A DNA stretch of 64,000 nucleotides from an uncultured Porphyromonadaceae bacterium (lineage in GTDB: Bacteria; Bacteroidota; Bacteroidia; Bacteroidales; Muribaculaceae), in contig CABUPJ010000006.1 in the NCBI GenBank assembly GCA_902493335.1, positions 1-64,000 on the forward strand, in the 5' to 3' direction. A model generated the notes under the pieces. It was not told the DNA's origin, did not search any database, and saw nothing but the letters and a program-made list of their open reading frames with translations. The stretch's first letter is position 1; the number at the start of each line of letters is the position of its first letter. Shown one piece after another: positions 43,157 to 53,252 of the stretch. Position numbers and translations under genes: made by a program.

Positions 43157-43211
43157 AACATTTGTGCAACGTTATGCATGATTTTTTATAGCCATTAAAA
43201 CCTATTGTTGT

Positions 43212-43219
43212 TAGATTTG
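43212..43219 (+). promoter_or_regulatory. -7 box of the GH32-permease-fructokinase operon
   Basis: TAGATTTG fits TAnnTTTG and lies 37 bp before the ATG. There is no TTTG at -33, as expected for an activator-dependent promoter. Confidence 0.6.
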
Positions 43220-43256
43220 CGTTGTCAATCATTCCGTCATAAAAATACCACGAAAT

Positions 43257-45089
43257 ATGAACCTACTTCTGAAAACAATCAAAACCGTCGCGGTCACAGC
43301 CGCATTAACCGCAAGCCCGGTTGCGTGGGCGTCCGACGGTGTCAAAGTCGAGCATCTCGGCGCCAACAATACATTGGTGCGCCTTACGGGCGAGGGAAAA
43401 TATCTTCTGCTGCCCGTACAGGAATCTATCGACGACGCGACAGTCAATGTCCTTGTCGACGGCAAATTCGACCGCAAGATACATGTGCGCCTCGCCAAAT
43501 CTAAGGTCGACTACACAGTGCCCCTCGACATCGAGCGCTATAAAGGCCACGATGTCGTGCTCAACATCGTCACCACCCAGGACCGCGGCAGCGTGCGCGA
43601 CGCCAAAGAAGATGCCTGCTGGAACCGTTTCGAGGTGACAGACACCTTCGACACGTCTAACCGCGAGAAATTCCGTCCGGCCTACCATCACACGCCTCTC
43701 TACGGCTGGATGAACGACCCCAACGGCATGTTCTATAAAGACGGCCGCTGGCATCTCTATTATCAGTGGAACCCCTTCGGCTCGAAGTGGCAGAACATGA
43801 CCTGGGGCCACTCGTCGTCTGAAGACCTCGTCAACTGGACACAACACCCCGTCGCCATAGAGCCTAACGGCCTGGGCACTGTCTTCAGCGGCAGTTCGGC
43901 CATCGACAGCACCGGCAGCGCCGGCTTCGGCAAAGGCGCCGTCGTGGCCATGTATACCTCGGCTGACGTCAGCCAGATACAGAGCCTCGCATCAAGCACT
44001 GATGGCGGCGAGACATTCACAATCTACCCCGGCAACCCAGTGCTCACCCTCGACAGCGAGGCCCGCGACCCCAACATGTTCTGGGACAATGATAAAAAGC
44101 ATTGGGTACTCGTGCTCGCGCATGCTCTCGAACATGAGATGCTCATCTTCACCTCACCCGACATGAAAGAGTGGACGCTCGAAAGCAGCTTCGGCAAAGG
44201 TCTCGGCGCTCAGGACGGTGTCTGGGAGTGTCCCGACCTCTTCGAGCTGCCTGTAGACGGTACTGACAAGAAAAAGTGGGTACTGTTGTGTAATCTAAAC
44301 CCGGGCGGTCCCTTCGGAGGCAGCGCCACTCAATATTTCATAGGCGACTTCGACGGTCGTAAATTTACCGCCGACACAGCCGCCGACGGCAGCGTGCCGA
44401 CCAAGTGGCTCGACTTCGGCAAAGACCATTACGCCACCGTCAGCTTCAGCGACGCACCCGACAGCCGCCGCACCGTCATCGGATGGATGAGCAACTGGCA
44501 GTATGCGCCCGAAGTGCCGACGACACAATTCCGCAGCGCCAACACTCTGCCCCGCGAGATCGGCCTCTTCACCGACAGCCGCGGTGACATCTACGCCTCG
44601 TCGGCACCGTCGCCCGAGGTCGACGCCCTGCGTGACAAGGTCGTGAAATCAGTCAGTCGGGCCGGCATAGGCAAAAAAGGCCGCAGCTATGAGCTGCCCG
44701 AGCTTTGTGAAATAGCCTTCGACATCGACCCGCAGAAAGCCCGCACTGTCGACATCATGCTATCAAACGCCGCCGGCGAGAAAGTGACGATGACCTACGA
44801 CCCGGCCAAAAGCAGTCTCTCATTCGACCGTCGCCAGAGCGGCATCACCGATTTCAGCCAGGACTTTCCGGCCGTGACGGCTGCGCCGACATTCAACGAC
44901 GGCCGACGCCTCTCCCTCAGAATATTCATCGACCGTTCGAGCATCGAAGTCTTTGAATCTCACGGTCGTTTTGTCATGACCAACCTCGTATTCCCCACGT
45001 CGCCATACATCCAAATGACCGTCAGCTCCGACGGAGGCGACGCACGCATCTCTGACCTTAAGATTTATTCTATCAAACCGGCACGGTAA
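43257..45089 (+). CDS. GH32 fructan hydrolase (exo-levanase/inulinase type)
   Basis: A 610-residue enzyme with a type I signal peptide (cleavage after AWA, about residue 25), so probably periplasmic. An N-terminal beta domain (about 27-125, DUF4980-like) precedes the five-bladed propeller. All three catalytic residues are present: Asp154 in WMNDPNG, Asp271 in ARDPNMF and Glu324 in WECPDLF. The C-terminal beta-sandwich (about 480-610) has IFIDRSSIEVFES. It would release fructose from levan, inulin or oligofructose. It is the first gene of an operon with a sugar permease and fructokinase, so fructose is imported and phosphorylated directly. Confidence 0.94.
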   Translation: MNLLLKTIKTVAVTAALTASPVAWASDGVKVEHLGANNTLVRLTGEGKYLLLPVQESIDDATVNVLVDGKFDRKIHVRLAKSKVDYTVPLDIERYKGHDVVLNIVTTQDRGSVRDAKEDACWNRFEVTDTFDTSNREKFRPAYHHTPLYGWMNDPNGMFYKDGRWHLYYQWNPFGSKWQNMTWGHSSSEDLVNWTQHPVAIEPNGLGTVFSGSSAIDSTGSAGFGKGAVVAMYTSADVSQIQSLASSTDGGETFTIYPGNPVLTLDSEARDPNMFWDNDKKHWVLVLAHALEHEMLIFTSPDMKEWTLESSFGKGLGAQDGVWECPDLFELPVDGTDKKKWVLLCNLNPGGPFGGSATQYFIGDFDGRKFTADTAADGSVPTKWLDFGKDHYATVSFSDAPDSRRTVIGWMSNWQYAPEVPTTQFRSANTLPREIGLFTDSRGDIYASSAPSPEVDALRDKVVKSVSRAGIGKKGRSYELPELCEIAFDIDPQKARTVDIMLSNAAGEKVTMTYDPAKSSLSFDRRQSGITDFSQDFPAVTAAPTFNDGRRLSLRIFIDRSSIEVFESHGRFVMTNLVFPTSPYIQMTVSSDGGDARISDLKIYSIKPAR

Positions 45090-45136
45090 CATCATATATT
45101 CCAGAACGACAATAAACTGATCCACTATACAATAAC

Positions 45137-46321
45137 ATGAAAACTTCTTCAACTCTCACGACAGACCGAAAAAGCACCCTGATGCAGATGGCACCGGTCA
45201 TGTTGTGCTTCTTTGCCATGGGCTTCGTCGACCTTGTCGGCACCGCCTCCAACTATGTGCAGAAAGACCTGGGCCTCACCGACTCACAGGCAAATCTCTT
45301 CCCGTCGCTCGTTTTCTTCTGGTTCCTGATTTTCTCGGTGCCGACAGGCATTCTGATGAACCGCATAGGCCGTAAAAAGACAGTGCTCATAAGCCTTATC
45401 GTGACGGCCGTCTCTCTTGTCATACCCATCACCGGCGACAGCTATACGACGATGCTCGTGTCATTCTCGCTCCTGGGTATCGGCAACGCCATCATGCAGA
45501 CATCGCTCAACCCCCTTGTGACCAACCTGATCAGCGGCGACAAACTCGCCTCGACTCTCACCTTCGGCCAGTTTGTCAAGGCCATCGCCTCGTTTCTCGC
45601 GCCTATCCTCGCGGCATGGGGCGCAACGACCTATCTGCCTACATTCGGTCTCGGCTGGCGCTCGCTCTTCGTCATATATGCCATCGTCAGCGTATTGTCG
45701 GTGACGGCTCTCGCAGCCACGCCGATTGAAGAAGAGCGCCCCGACAAGGCATCGGGCGTAGGCGAATGTCTCCGTCTGCTCGGACGCCCGTTCGTGCTGC
45801 TATGCTTCATCGGCATCATGTGCCACGTCGGAATCGACGTAGGCACCAACACCACCGCTCCGAAAATCATCATGGAGCGCCTCGCACTCCCCCTCGAGGA
45901 AGCCGGTTTTGCCACAGGTGTCTACTTCATCTTCCGCACGGCCGGATGTTTCCTCGGCGCATTCATTCTGCGTTCGATGTCGGCCAAAATCTTCTTCTTC
46001 ATCAGCGTGCTGATGATGCTCGCCGCCATGTGCATGCTCTTCGTCTCGACAGCCCTGACTCCCATCTATGTCGCTCTCGCCATGATAGGCTTCGGCAACT
46101 CTAACATTTTCTCAATCGTTTTCTCTCAGGCTCTTATGTCAAGTCCGGCAGAAAAGAACGAGGTGTCGGGTCTTATGATCATGGGCCTTTTCGGCGGCAC
46201 GGTCTTCCCGCTTGCCATGGGCTATGCGGCCGACGCATTCGGTCAGGCCGGCTCGGTCGCCGTGATGACCGTCGGTGTGGCCTATCTCTTATATTATACT
46301 CTGAAAATCAAAAAAATTTAA
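45137..46321 (+). CDS. MFS sugar permease (FucP/fructose-transporter type)
   Basis: A 394-residue, 12-helix inner-membrane symporter of the FucP/GlcP group: APVMLCFFAMGFVDLVGTASNYV, LVFFWFLIFSVPTGILMNRIGRKKTV and GLMIMGLFGGTVFPLAMGYAAD. In B. thetaiotaomicron the matching PUL gene imports fructose. Here it lies 47 bp after the GH32 gene and 25 bp before fructokinase, which fits fructose uptake. The loop between helices 6 and 7 is short and charged, as usual. Confidence 0.9.
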   Translation: MKTSSTLTTDRKSTLMQMAPVMLCFFAMGFVDLVGTASNYVQKDLGLTDSQANLFPSLVFFWFLIFSVPTGILMNRIGRKKTVLISLIVTAVSLVIPITGDSYTTMLVSFSLLGIGNAIMQTSLNPLVTNLISGDKLASTLTFGQFVKAIASFLAPILAAWGATTYLPTFGLGWRSLFVIYAIVSVLSVTALAATPIEEERPDKASGVGECLRLLGRPFVLLCFIGIMCHVGIDVGTNTTAPKIIMERLALPLEEAGFATGVYFIFRTAGCFLGAFILRSMSAKIFFFISVLMMLAAMCMLFVSTALTPIYVALAMIGFGNSNIFSIVFSQALMSSPAEKNEVSGLMIMGLFGGTVFPLAMGYAADAFGQAGSVAVMTVGVAYLLYYTLKIKKI

Positions 46322-46346
46322 CAACCAAATAAAACCACATAATATC

Positions 46347-47225
46347 ATGAACGATATAGTTGTAGGAATGGGCGAAGCCCTCTGGGACGTCCTTCCCGAA
46401 GGCAAAAAAATCGGTGGCGCACCGGCCAACTTCGCCTATCATGTCTCACAGTTCGGTCTGCCCAGCTGTGTTGTCAGCGCCGTAGGCGACGACGCTCTCG
46501 GCAACGAAATCATCGAGAACTTCACTTCGAAAGGCCTCAACCATCTCATCGAGAAAGTACCCTATCCGACCGGCACGGTTCAGGTCGAAATCGACCAGGC
46601 GGGCATACCCCAGTATGAAATCAAAGAAAACGTCGCCTGGGACAACATACCGTACACAGCCCGTCTCGAACAGCTCGCCGGCAAGACAAAAGCAGTCTGC
46701 TTCGGCTCGCTCGCACAGCGCAATATCGTCTCGCGCAACACCATCAACCGTTTTCTCGACGCGATGCCCCAGAGCGACGACTGCCTTGTCGTCTTCGACG
46801 TCAACCTGCGTCAGGGCTTCTATAACAAAGAGATTCTATGCAACTCTATGAAACGTTGCAACATACTTAAAATCAACGATGAAGAACTCGTGACCGTCAG
46901 CCGCATGTTCGGTTATCCCGGCATCGACCTTCAGGACAAATGCTGGATACTTCTGGGCAAATACAATCTCAAGATGCTGATACTCACCTGCGGCATCAAC
47001 GGCAGCTATGTCTTCACTCCCGGCAATGTGTCGTTCCAGCCGACCCCCAAGGTCGAGGTCGCCGACACTGTCGGCGCCGGCGATTCGTTTACCGCCGCCT
47101 TCATCGCCGGCATTCTGCGCGGCAAAAGCGTCACCGAGGCTCACTCTATCGCCGTGCGCACATCGGCGTATGTCTGCACAAAGAAAGGCGCAATGCCCAT
47201 TCTGCCTGACGAATATACCAAATAA
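46347..47225 (+). CDS. PfkB-family fructokinase
   Basis: A 292-residue cytoplasmic sugar kinase. Substrate-side motif GGAPANFAYHVSQFG (about 22-36), middle block VVFDVNLRQGFYN, and the ATP/catalytic motif DTVGAGDSFTAAFIAG with the catalytic base Asp near residue 248. The family phosphorylates fructose at C6 or C1; the PUL setting favours fructose to fructose-6-phosphate. It ends the operon, before a GC-rich hairpin. Confidence 0.93.
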   Translation: MNDIVVGMGEALWDVLPEGKKIGGAPANFAYHVSQFGLPSCVVSAVGDDALGNEIIENFTSKGLNHLIEKVPYPTGTVQVEIDQAGIPQYEIKENVAWDNIPYTARLEQLAGKTKAVCFGSLAQRNIVSRNTINRFLDAMPQSDDCLVVFDVNLRQGFYNKEILCNSMKRCNILKINDEELVTVSRMFGYPGIDLQDKCWILLGKYNLKMLILTCGINGSYVFTPGNVSFQPTPKVEVADTVGAGDSFTAAFIAGILRGKSVTEAHSIAVRTSAYVCTKKGAMPILPDEYTK

Positions 47226-47243
47226 TCACTGAGTAATATCCTC

Positions 47244-47277
47244 GCGGCGCGACGGTCATTTCGGACTGGCGCGCCGC
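47244..47277 (+). terminator. GC-rich hairpin after fructokinase
   Basis: GCGGCGCG (47244-47251) pairs with CGCGCCGC (47270-47277) over an 18-nt loop, followed by TCTATTTCC. It is probably a terminator separating fructokinase from the recombinase gene; the T-run is weak. Confidence 0.6.
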
Positions 47278-47329
47278 TCTATTTCCTACTCTGATTCCAA
47301 TGGCCTAATTTCGGAGAAAAAACGCCGTT

Positions 47330-48349
47330 ATGAAAGCCATAGATTTAAAATTCATCACTTCGTGCCACGCTACTGTCACATCCTATAGCAACAGCCTTAC
47401 AACCACCGGTTTCAATCTGACGACAACCGGCATCACTGACATGAACACCCGCAATAACGCCGCAGGTCTTACGCCTTATATCGAACGTCAGATCAGTCTG
47501 TTGAAAGCCAGCGGCCGCCAGCGTACCGCCGAGACATACCGCGCGGCTCTCAACAGTTTCAGACACTTCAGCCACGGCCGCGACATAGCACTGTGTGACA
47601 TCACTCAGGGCGTCGCCGGCGACTACCAGATATGGCTGCGGCGACGAGGTGTCGGTGACAATACCGTTTCATTCTATATGAGAATACTGCGCGCCGTCTA
47701 TAACCGCGCCGTCGACGAAGGACTCGCCGACGACTGCCACCCGTTCAGACACGTATACACCGGCATCGCCAAAACCGTCAAACGAGCCGTGTCGCTCGAC
47801 ACCCTCAGACGCATCAGACGGCTTGACCTCAGCCGTCGTCCGGCACTCGAATATGCCCGCGACATGTTTATCATGAGCTTCTGTCTCAGAGGCATGAGCT
47901 TTGTCGACATGGCCCTGCTGAAAAACAGTGACCTTTGCGGCGGAATGCTCTACTACCGGCGCCGCAAGACCGGGAGAATGTTGTCTGTGGCCTGGACGTC
48001 AGAGATGCAGGCCATAGTCGACCGTCACCGCGGCCGCGAGTCATCAGAATATCTCCTGCCGATAATACGCGGCCGCTATCGCGACGTGCGTACAGCCGCC
48101 CGCAACGCCGGCTACAACATCAACCGCAGCCTCAAACGCATCGCCGCAATTATCGGCCTCGACACACCGCTGACGATGTATGTCGCACGCCACAGCTGGG
48201 CGACTCTCGCGCGCAATCAGGGGGTGCCGCTGACACTCATCAGCGAAGGCATGGGACACAGCTCTGAAAAGACCACCCGCATATATCTCGCCTCGATTGA
48301 CACTGCCGAACTCGACCGCGCCAACTCGCGACTGATAGCATTGCTTTAA
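47330..48349 (+). CDS. Tyrosine recombinase inserted within the fructan PUL
   Basis: A 339-residue integrase of the Bacteroidetes type. A SAM-like core-binding domain (TPYIERQISLLKASGRQRTAETYRAALNSF) is followed by a catalytic domain with Arg in FCLRGMSF, Lys in RRKTGRM, YVARHSWATLA (second Arg), GHSSEKTTRIYL (His and the Tyr nucleophile). The usual first His of HxxR is replaced, as in many relatives. The first 37 residues are low in complexity (LTTTGFNLTTTG); the ATG at 47441 would give a more typical 302-residue protein. A TAATTTCG -7-like box at 47307-47314 supports the longer form weakly. It separates the fructokinase operon from susC. It may invert DNA or be a leftover of an integrated element. 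Confidence 0.88.
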   Translation: MKAIDLKFITSCHATVTSYSNSLTTTGFNLTTTGITDMNTRNNAAGLTPYIERQISLLKASGRQRTAETYRAALNSFRHFSHGRDIALCDITQGVAGDYQIWLRRRGVGDNTVSFYMRILRAVYNRAVDEGLADDCHPFRHVYTGIAKTVKRAVSLDTLRRIRRLDLSRRPALEYARDMFIMSFCLRGMSFVDMALLKNSDLCGGMLYYRRRKTGRMLSVAWTSEMQAIVDRHRGRESSEYLLPIIRGRYRDVRTAARNAGYNINRSLKRIAAIIGLDTPLTMYVARHSWATLARNQGVPLTLISEGMGHSSEKTTRIYLASIDTAELDRANSRLIALL

Positions 48350-48365
48350 ATTATATTCACCTAAT

Positions 48366-48419
48366 TATTAAAAATGATGCTTAAAGTATTAAAAATCGTG
48401 CAATGCCCAATTTTTAATA
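48366..48419. repeat. TATTAAAAAT direct and inverted repeats upstream of susC
   Basis: TATTAAAAAT at 48366-48375 and 48387-48396 (21 bp apart, two helical turns), with an inverted copy ATTTTTAATA at 48410-48419. The second and inverted copies flank the GTGCAATGC core of the candidate regulator site. Confidence 0.6.
48391..48406 (+). promoter_or_regulatory. Candidate regulator-binding site upstream of susC
   Basis: AAAAATCGTGCAATGC, the partner of 43141-43156 (14 of 16 identical). It ends 55 bp before the -7 box at 48462, the same distance as at the GH32 promoter. Confidence 0.65.
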
Positions 48420-48461
48420 GTCAAAGCGACATCTTTACTACACTTGATTTCCAATCCATAA

Positions 48462-48469
48462 TAATTTTG
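48462..48469 (+). promoter_or_regulatory. -7 box of the susC operon
   Basis: TAATTTTG fits TAnnTTTG, 34 bp before the susC ATG. There is no good -33 element. Confidence 0.6.
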
Positions 48470-48503
48470 TTGCAGAAAAAATTTTTTACCAATCATAATA
48501 AAC

Positions 48504-51500
48504 ATGAAAAAATCAATTCTCTTTGCGCTGATAATGCTTCTCACAGCGATAGGCGCACAAGCACAGAACATCACGGTGCGGGGAACAGTGCTCTCCAAAA
48601 CCGACGATGAACCCCTCATCGGGGCCTCGGTGCTCTCGGAGGCCAACAAAAATGCGGCGGCCACCGACATCGACGGCAAGTTTACTCTATCTGTACCGAA
48701 AGGCTCAAAACTGACCGTCTCCTACGTGGGCTACCTGCCGACGACAGTTACGGCCGAACCCGAGATGACAATCTATCTGGCCGAAAACAGCGAGCTTCTC
48801 GACGAAGTCGTCGTCATCGGCTATCAGACCATCAGAAAAGCCGACCTCACCGGCGCCGTCGCCGTGATGAACCTCAAGGAACCTATCAGCGAGAATTCGG
48901 GCAACATCATGAATTCGCTCGCCGGCAAGATGCCCGGCGTCAACGTCGTTCCCGACGCCGCCCCGGGCGGAACCGGCTCGATCCGCGTGCGCGGTATGTC
49001 GACAGCCAACTCGAGCAACGACCCTCTATATATTATCGACGGTGTGCCCACCGACAACATCAATATGATCAACCCGGCCGACATCGAGAGCATGCAGGTG
49101 CTTAAAGACGCGGCCTCGGCCTCGATCTACGGCTCGCGTGCCGCCAACGGCGTCGTCATCATCACGACAAAACAAGGAGCCGGCGACCGCATGACAATCA
49201 ACGTCAACTATGCCGTCAGCGCCCAGACTATCGCCAAACGCTACGAGATGCTCAACGCCGAACAGTGGGGCACAGCCTATTGGGCCGCATCAAAGAACTC
49301 GAATATTCCCCCGAGCCACACGCTCTACGGCAACGGCCCGACACCTGTCCTCCAGCCCTATGTAGGCGGCAACACAAACTTCCCCACAACCAACACCGAC
49401 TGGCAGGACGAGGTCTACCGCACGGCATGGACAAACAACCTCACAGCCTCTATCTCGAACAGCTCAGAGAAAGGCTCGGTGATGTTCTCGCTCAACTACA
49501 TCAACCAGAACGGCAACATCCGGGAGACATTCTACGAACGCTATGCCGCCCGCATCAACTCCCACTATAATTTCAACAAGTATATCAGCGTCGGCGAGAA
49601 TCTCGCCATCGCCCGCTGGAGCAACCGTGGCGTCGACGTCGCCGGAGACCGGGGCATACCCTTCACGGCCATGAGCCAGCATCCGGCACTTCCCGTGCGC
49701 GGCCTCAACGGCTAATGGGCACGCCCCATCTCGCTCATCGCCTCTGACCTTGCCAACCCCGTGCAGCTCATCGCCAACGCCAAGGACAACCAGAACACAT
49801 CGTGGCGTATCCTCGGCAACGCATACCTTGAGGTGAAACCCGTCGACGGCCTCTCGGTCAAAACCAATATCGGCATCGAACACAGCCAGTATTTCAACGT
49901 CGGCCTCGGCCGTGCCACCAATCCCGGCGACGTCAACAGTGTCTCGAGCGCCTACGGACAGGGCGACACCTGGACATGGACCAACACCGCCAACTATGTC
50001 CGTCAGTTTGCCGGCAAACATAACATCAATGTCCTCATAGGCTCTGAAGCCATCGGCTACACCTTCCGCGACCTCAGCGGCTCGCGCCAGGGCTACGCCT
50101 TCGAAGACCCCGACTTCATGCAGGTAGGTTCGGGCACAGGCGACCGCGACAGCGGCGGCGGCAAGAGCCAGTGGGCCGTCTTCTCGCTCTTCGCCAAAGC
50201 CGACTACAACTACGCCGACCGCTATCTGGCATCGTTCACCATCCGCCGCGACGAGAACTCGCGCTTCGCCAAAGGCCATCGCGCAGGCGTCTTCCCCGCA
50301 TTCTCACTCGCATGGCGCCCGACACAGGAGGATTTCTTCCCCAAAAGCGACGTCCTGACCGACCTCAAGATACGCTACAGCTGGGGTCAGAACGGTAATG
50401 CCAACATCCCGCCGCTCTATCCCGCCTATTCGACCTACATCCTCAACACCGGCAACGGCGCATATGACATCGCCGGCACAGGCTCGTCGACAACATCGGG
50501 CATCACACTCTCGGCATCGGGCAACCCCGACCTCAAATGGGAGACAACCTACCAGAATAACATCGGCGTCGACCTCCAGTTCCTCGGCGGTGCCGTCAAC
50601 CTCAGCGCCGACTATTATATCAAGAAGACCAAAGACATGCTGACCATCCCGCCGGCACTCGACGTCGCAGGCGAGAACGCCGCCATCTGGCTCAACACCG
50701 GCAGCATGAAGAACAACGGCTGGGAAGTGACACTGAGCTACAACAGCCCCTTCTACGGCGACTTCTCGTGGTCGGGGTCTGTCAACGTCGCCCAGTATAA
50801 GAACAAACTCGAAAACCTCAACTCTCGTCAGAAATTCATCGGCGGCGACCAGCGTCTCATCCCCGGCTACGCCATGGGCGTCTACTATGGTTATGTCTGC
50901 GACGGCATCTTCCAGAACCTCGAGGAGGTCGCCAACCACGCCACTCAGGCAGGCGCCGCTCCCGGCCGTCTGATCTACCGAGACCTCGACGGCAACGGCG
51001 TCATCGACGACAACGACCGCTGCATCATCGGCGACCCCAACCCCGACCTGTCGCTCGGCCTCAACCTCAACTTCAAGTACAAAGCCTTCACACTCGACAT
51101 GTTCTTCGCCGGCGACTTCGGCTTCGACATCCAGAACCACATGAAACGCCAGCTCTACTCGATGAGCTACGGCAACCTCGCCACCAACCGCAGCCGCGAC
51201 ATTCTCAACGCATGGAGCGCCGAGAACACCGGCAGCAAGATTCCGGCCCTGTCGCTCACCGACGACAACAACGAATCGCGCTTCTCGACCTACTACGTCG
51301 AAAACGGTTCTTACATGAAGATGAAATACCTCAAGCTCTCTTACTCGCTGCCCTCGCGCCTGATAAGCAAGATCGGAGCCTCGAAACTCGACGTCTACGG
51401 CCAGGCTGAGAACGTCTTCACCATAACAGATTACAAAGGTCTCGACCCCGAACTGCTTCCCGGCGAATACGGCGCCCGCATCGACAACGGCGCATATCCC

Positions 51501-51542
51501 CGCCCCCGCACATTCACTCTCGGCCTGTCACTTCAATTCTAA
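48504..51542 (+). pseudogene. SusC-like TonB-dependent fructan transporter interrupted by one stop codon
   Basis: A 1013-codon frame, intact except for a TAA at 49713-49715 (codon 404, in GLNG-stop-WARPISLIASDLANPV). The frame continues without a shift to 51542, so a single base change in a Lys, Gln or Glu codon, or a sequencing error, explains it. The protein has a signal peptide (to AQA), a carboxypeptidase-D-like domain (VRGTVLSKTDDEPLIGASV), a TonB box region (EVVVIGY), a plug (SLAGKMPGVNVV, IRVRGM, DPLYIIDGVP, ASIYGSRAANGVVIITTKQG) and a complete barrel ending in FTLGLSLQF. As written, only the plug and the first strands would be made. It would be the outer-membrane pore paired with SusD. 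Confidence 0.88.
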
Positions 51543-51548
51543 ACAGTC

Positions 51549-53225
51549 ATGAAAAATCTAAAGAAATATATCAAAGCCGCTGTCGGCATCATCGCCGCAG
51601 CATCGTTGGGCATCTCGGCTACTTCGTGTGACGACCTGCTCGACACCAAACCTCAGGGTGCGTTCACAACCGAGCAGATCGGCGACGAAGAGGCCATCGA
51701 CCTGATGACTGCCGCCTACGCCACCCTCATGTGCCACTACTTCGGCAACAACGAGTCGTTTGCCGGACCGATCAACAACTGGGTCTTCGACGTCCGCGCC
51801 GACGACGCCTACAAAGGCGGCGACGGTGTGACCATGGAAGCCTACATGCACCAGCTGGAGGTAGGCAACGTCCAGAGCGACAACCCCATCGGCGATTTCA
51901 AATGGCGCAACAACTATTACTCGATAAGCCGCTGCAACACAGCCATCCGTGCCCTTGCCGCAGCCGGCAACCTCGACGACAAGGCCCGTCAGTCGTATAT
52001 AGCCGAGATGAAGACGCTCCGCGCCTACTACTACTTCGACATGTACCGCATCTTCAAGATGTTCCCTTACTTCGACGAGACCGTCACCGACCCGAGCTCG
52101 TGCCGCGCCGACGAATATACCCGCGACCAGATAGCCGGATTCATCCGTCAGGACCTCCGCGACAGCTATGAGGTGCTCCCCGAGTTTCAGGAGCAGGTAG
52201 GCCGCTTCACAAAATATGTAGCCGCCGCCATCCTTGCCCGCGTCGACCTCTTCGTCCACGACTATGCCGAAGCCGAGCAATATGCCGGCTATGTCATCGG
52301 CAGCGGCCACTACAGCCTCTACCCCAACTTCCTCGACATGTCGAAGCCCGAGTTCAACAACAGCTACGAGGCCGTGCTCGCCGTACAGTTCTCGTCGGCC
52401 AACAACGGCTCGCAGTATAACTTCAACAACTGTCTGAACTGCACCTGGAGCGAAGGCAACCTCTACGGCAACGGCGACGACTTCTATCTCGCATCGCAGA
52501 ATCTTGTCAATGCCTTCCGCACTGACGAGCACGGCCTGCCCTATCTCGACGGCAGCTTCAATGACGAAGACGTCGACGGCCCCGACTATCCCGGCAACGT
52601 CGACCCCCGACTCGACTTCACCGTCGGCCGCATCGGCATGCCCTGGCGCTCTCACCAGTATAACGAGAAATGGTGCCGCAACTACGACCTCTACGGCCAG
52701 TACTCAGGCAAGAAACCCTACCCCGCTCCTGAATCGCCCTACGTCAAGCCCGGCATCGTGCCCTGGGGCGCATCGTCGCTCAACATGCTGCTGATACGCT
52801 ACGCCGACGTGCTCCTCATGAAAGCCGAGGCTCTTATCGAGCAGAACAAAGACCTCGACGAAGCCCGCAAGATCATCAACGATATCCGTCAGCGCGCCAA
52901 CAACTCAGTCGACCCCGCCTATGAACCCGTCGACTGCAACCCGATGGTAGCCAACTACGCCGTCGGCCAGTATCCCGCCACAGGCTGGACCCAGGACTAT
53001 GCCCGCCGCGCCGTGCGCATGGAGCGCCGCATCGAACTGGCAATGGAAGGCCACCGCTGGTTTGACCTCGTCCGCTGGGGCAATGCCGTCGAGACTGTCA
53101 ACGCCTACTACGCTTCAGAGGTGAGACTCCGTCCCTACTACACCGGCGCCAACCTCACCGAAGACGAAATCTACCTTCCCATCCCCGTCAACCAGGTCGA
53201 CAACGCAGGCGATCTTTACAAATAA
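51549..53225 (+). CDS. SusD-like surface fructan-binding lipoprotein
   Basis: A 558-residue RagB/SusD protein. Lipoprotein signal with ATSC (Cys27). The TPR-rich core shows NNYYSISRCNTAIRAL, LRAYYYFDMYRIF, VDLFVHDYAEAEQYA and the C-terminal RRAVRMERRIELAMEGHRWFDLVRWG, all typical. It forms the lid of the SusC barrel and binds oligosaccharide at the surface. It starts 6 bp after the susC stop, so it is co-transcribed. The early stop in susC could lower its expression through polarity. Confidence 0.95.
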   Translation: MKNLKKYIKAAVGIIAAASLGISATSCDDLLDTKPQGAFTTEQIGDEEAIDLMTAAYATLMCHYFGNNESFAGPINNWVFDVRADDAYKGGDGVTMEAYMHQLEVGNVQSDNPIGDFKWRNNYYSISRCNTAIRALAAAGNLDDKARQSYIAEMKTLRAYYYFDMYRIFKMFPYFDETVTDPSSCRADEYTRDQIAGFIRQDLRDSYEVLPEFQEQVGRFTKYVAAAILARVDLFVHDYAEAEQYAGYVIGSGHYSLYPNFLDMSKPEFNNSYEAVLAVQFSSANNGSQYNFNNCLNCTWSEGNLYGNGDDFYLASQNLVNAFRTDEHGLPYLDGSFNDEDVDGPDYPGNVDPRLDFTVGRIGMPWRSHQYNEKWCRNYDLYGQYSGKKPYPAPESPYVKPGIVPWGASSLNMLLIRYADVLLMKAEALIEQNKDLDEARKIINDIRQRANNSVDPAYEPVDCNPMVANYAVGQYPATGWTQDYARRAVRMERRIELAMEGHRWFDLVRWGNAVETVNAYYASEVRLRPYYTGANLTEDEIYLPIPVNQVDNAGDLYK

Positions 53226-53252
53226 TCAACCACCATCAAAGACAATATAACA

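Noticed and set aside
47226..48503. Attachment sites or long inverted repeats around the tyrosine recombinase
   Set aside because: I found only short repeats (GC hairpin at 47244, TATTAAAAAT copies at 48366-48419), not a matching pair on both sides.
49715..49750. Translation restart right after the susC stop (ATG overlapping TAA)
   Set aside because: The overlapping ATG is in another frame and stops after about ten codons; the first in-frame ATG is far inside the barrel region.
51558..52655. 365-residue open frame opposite the SusD gene
   Set aside because: Antisense shadow; the Val/Asp/Glu-rich sequence is typical of reverse-read GC-rich genes.
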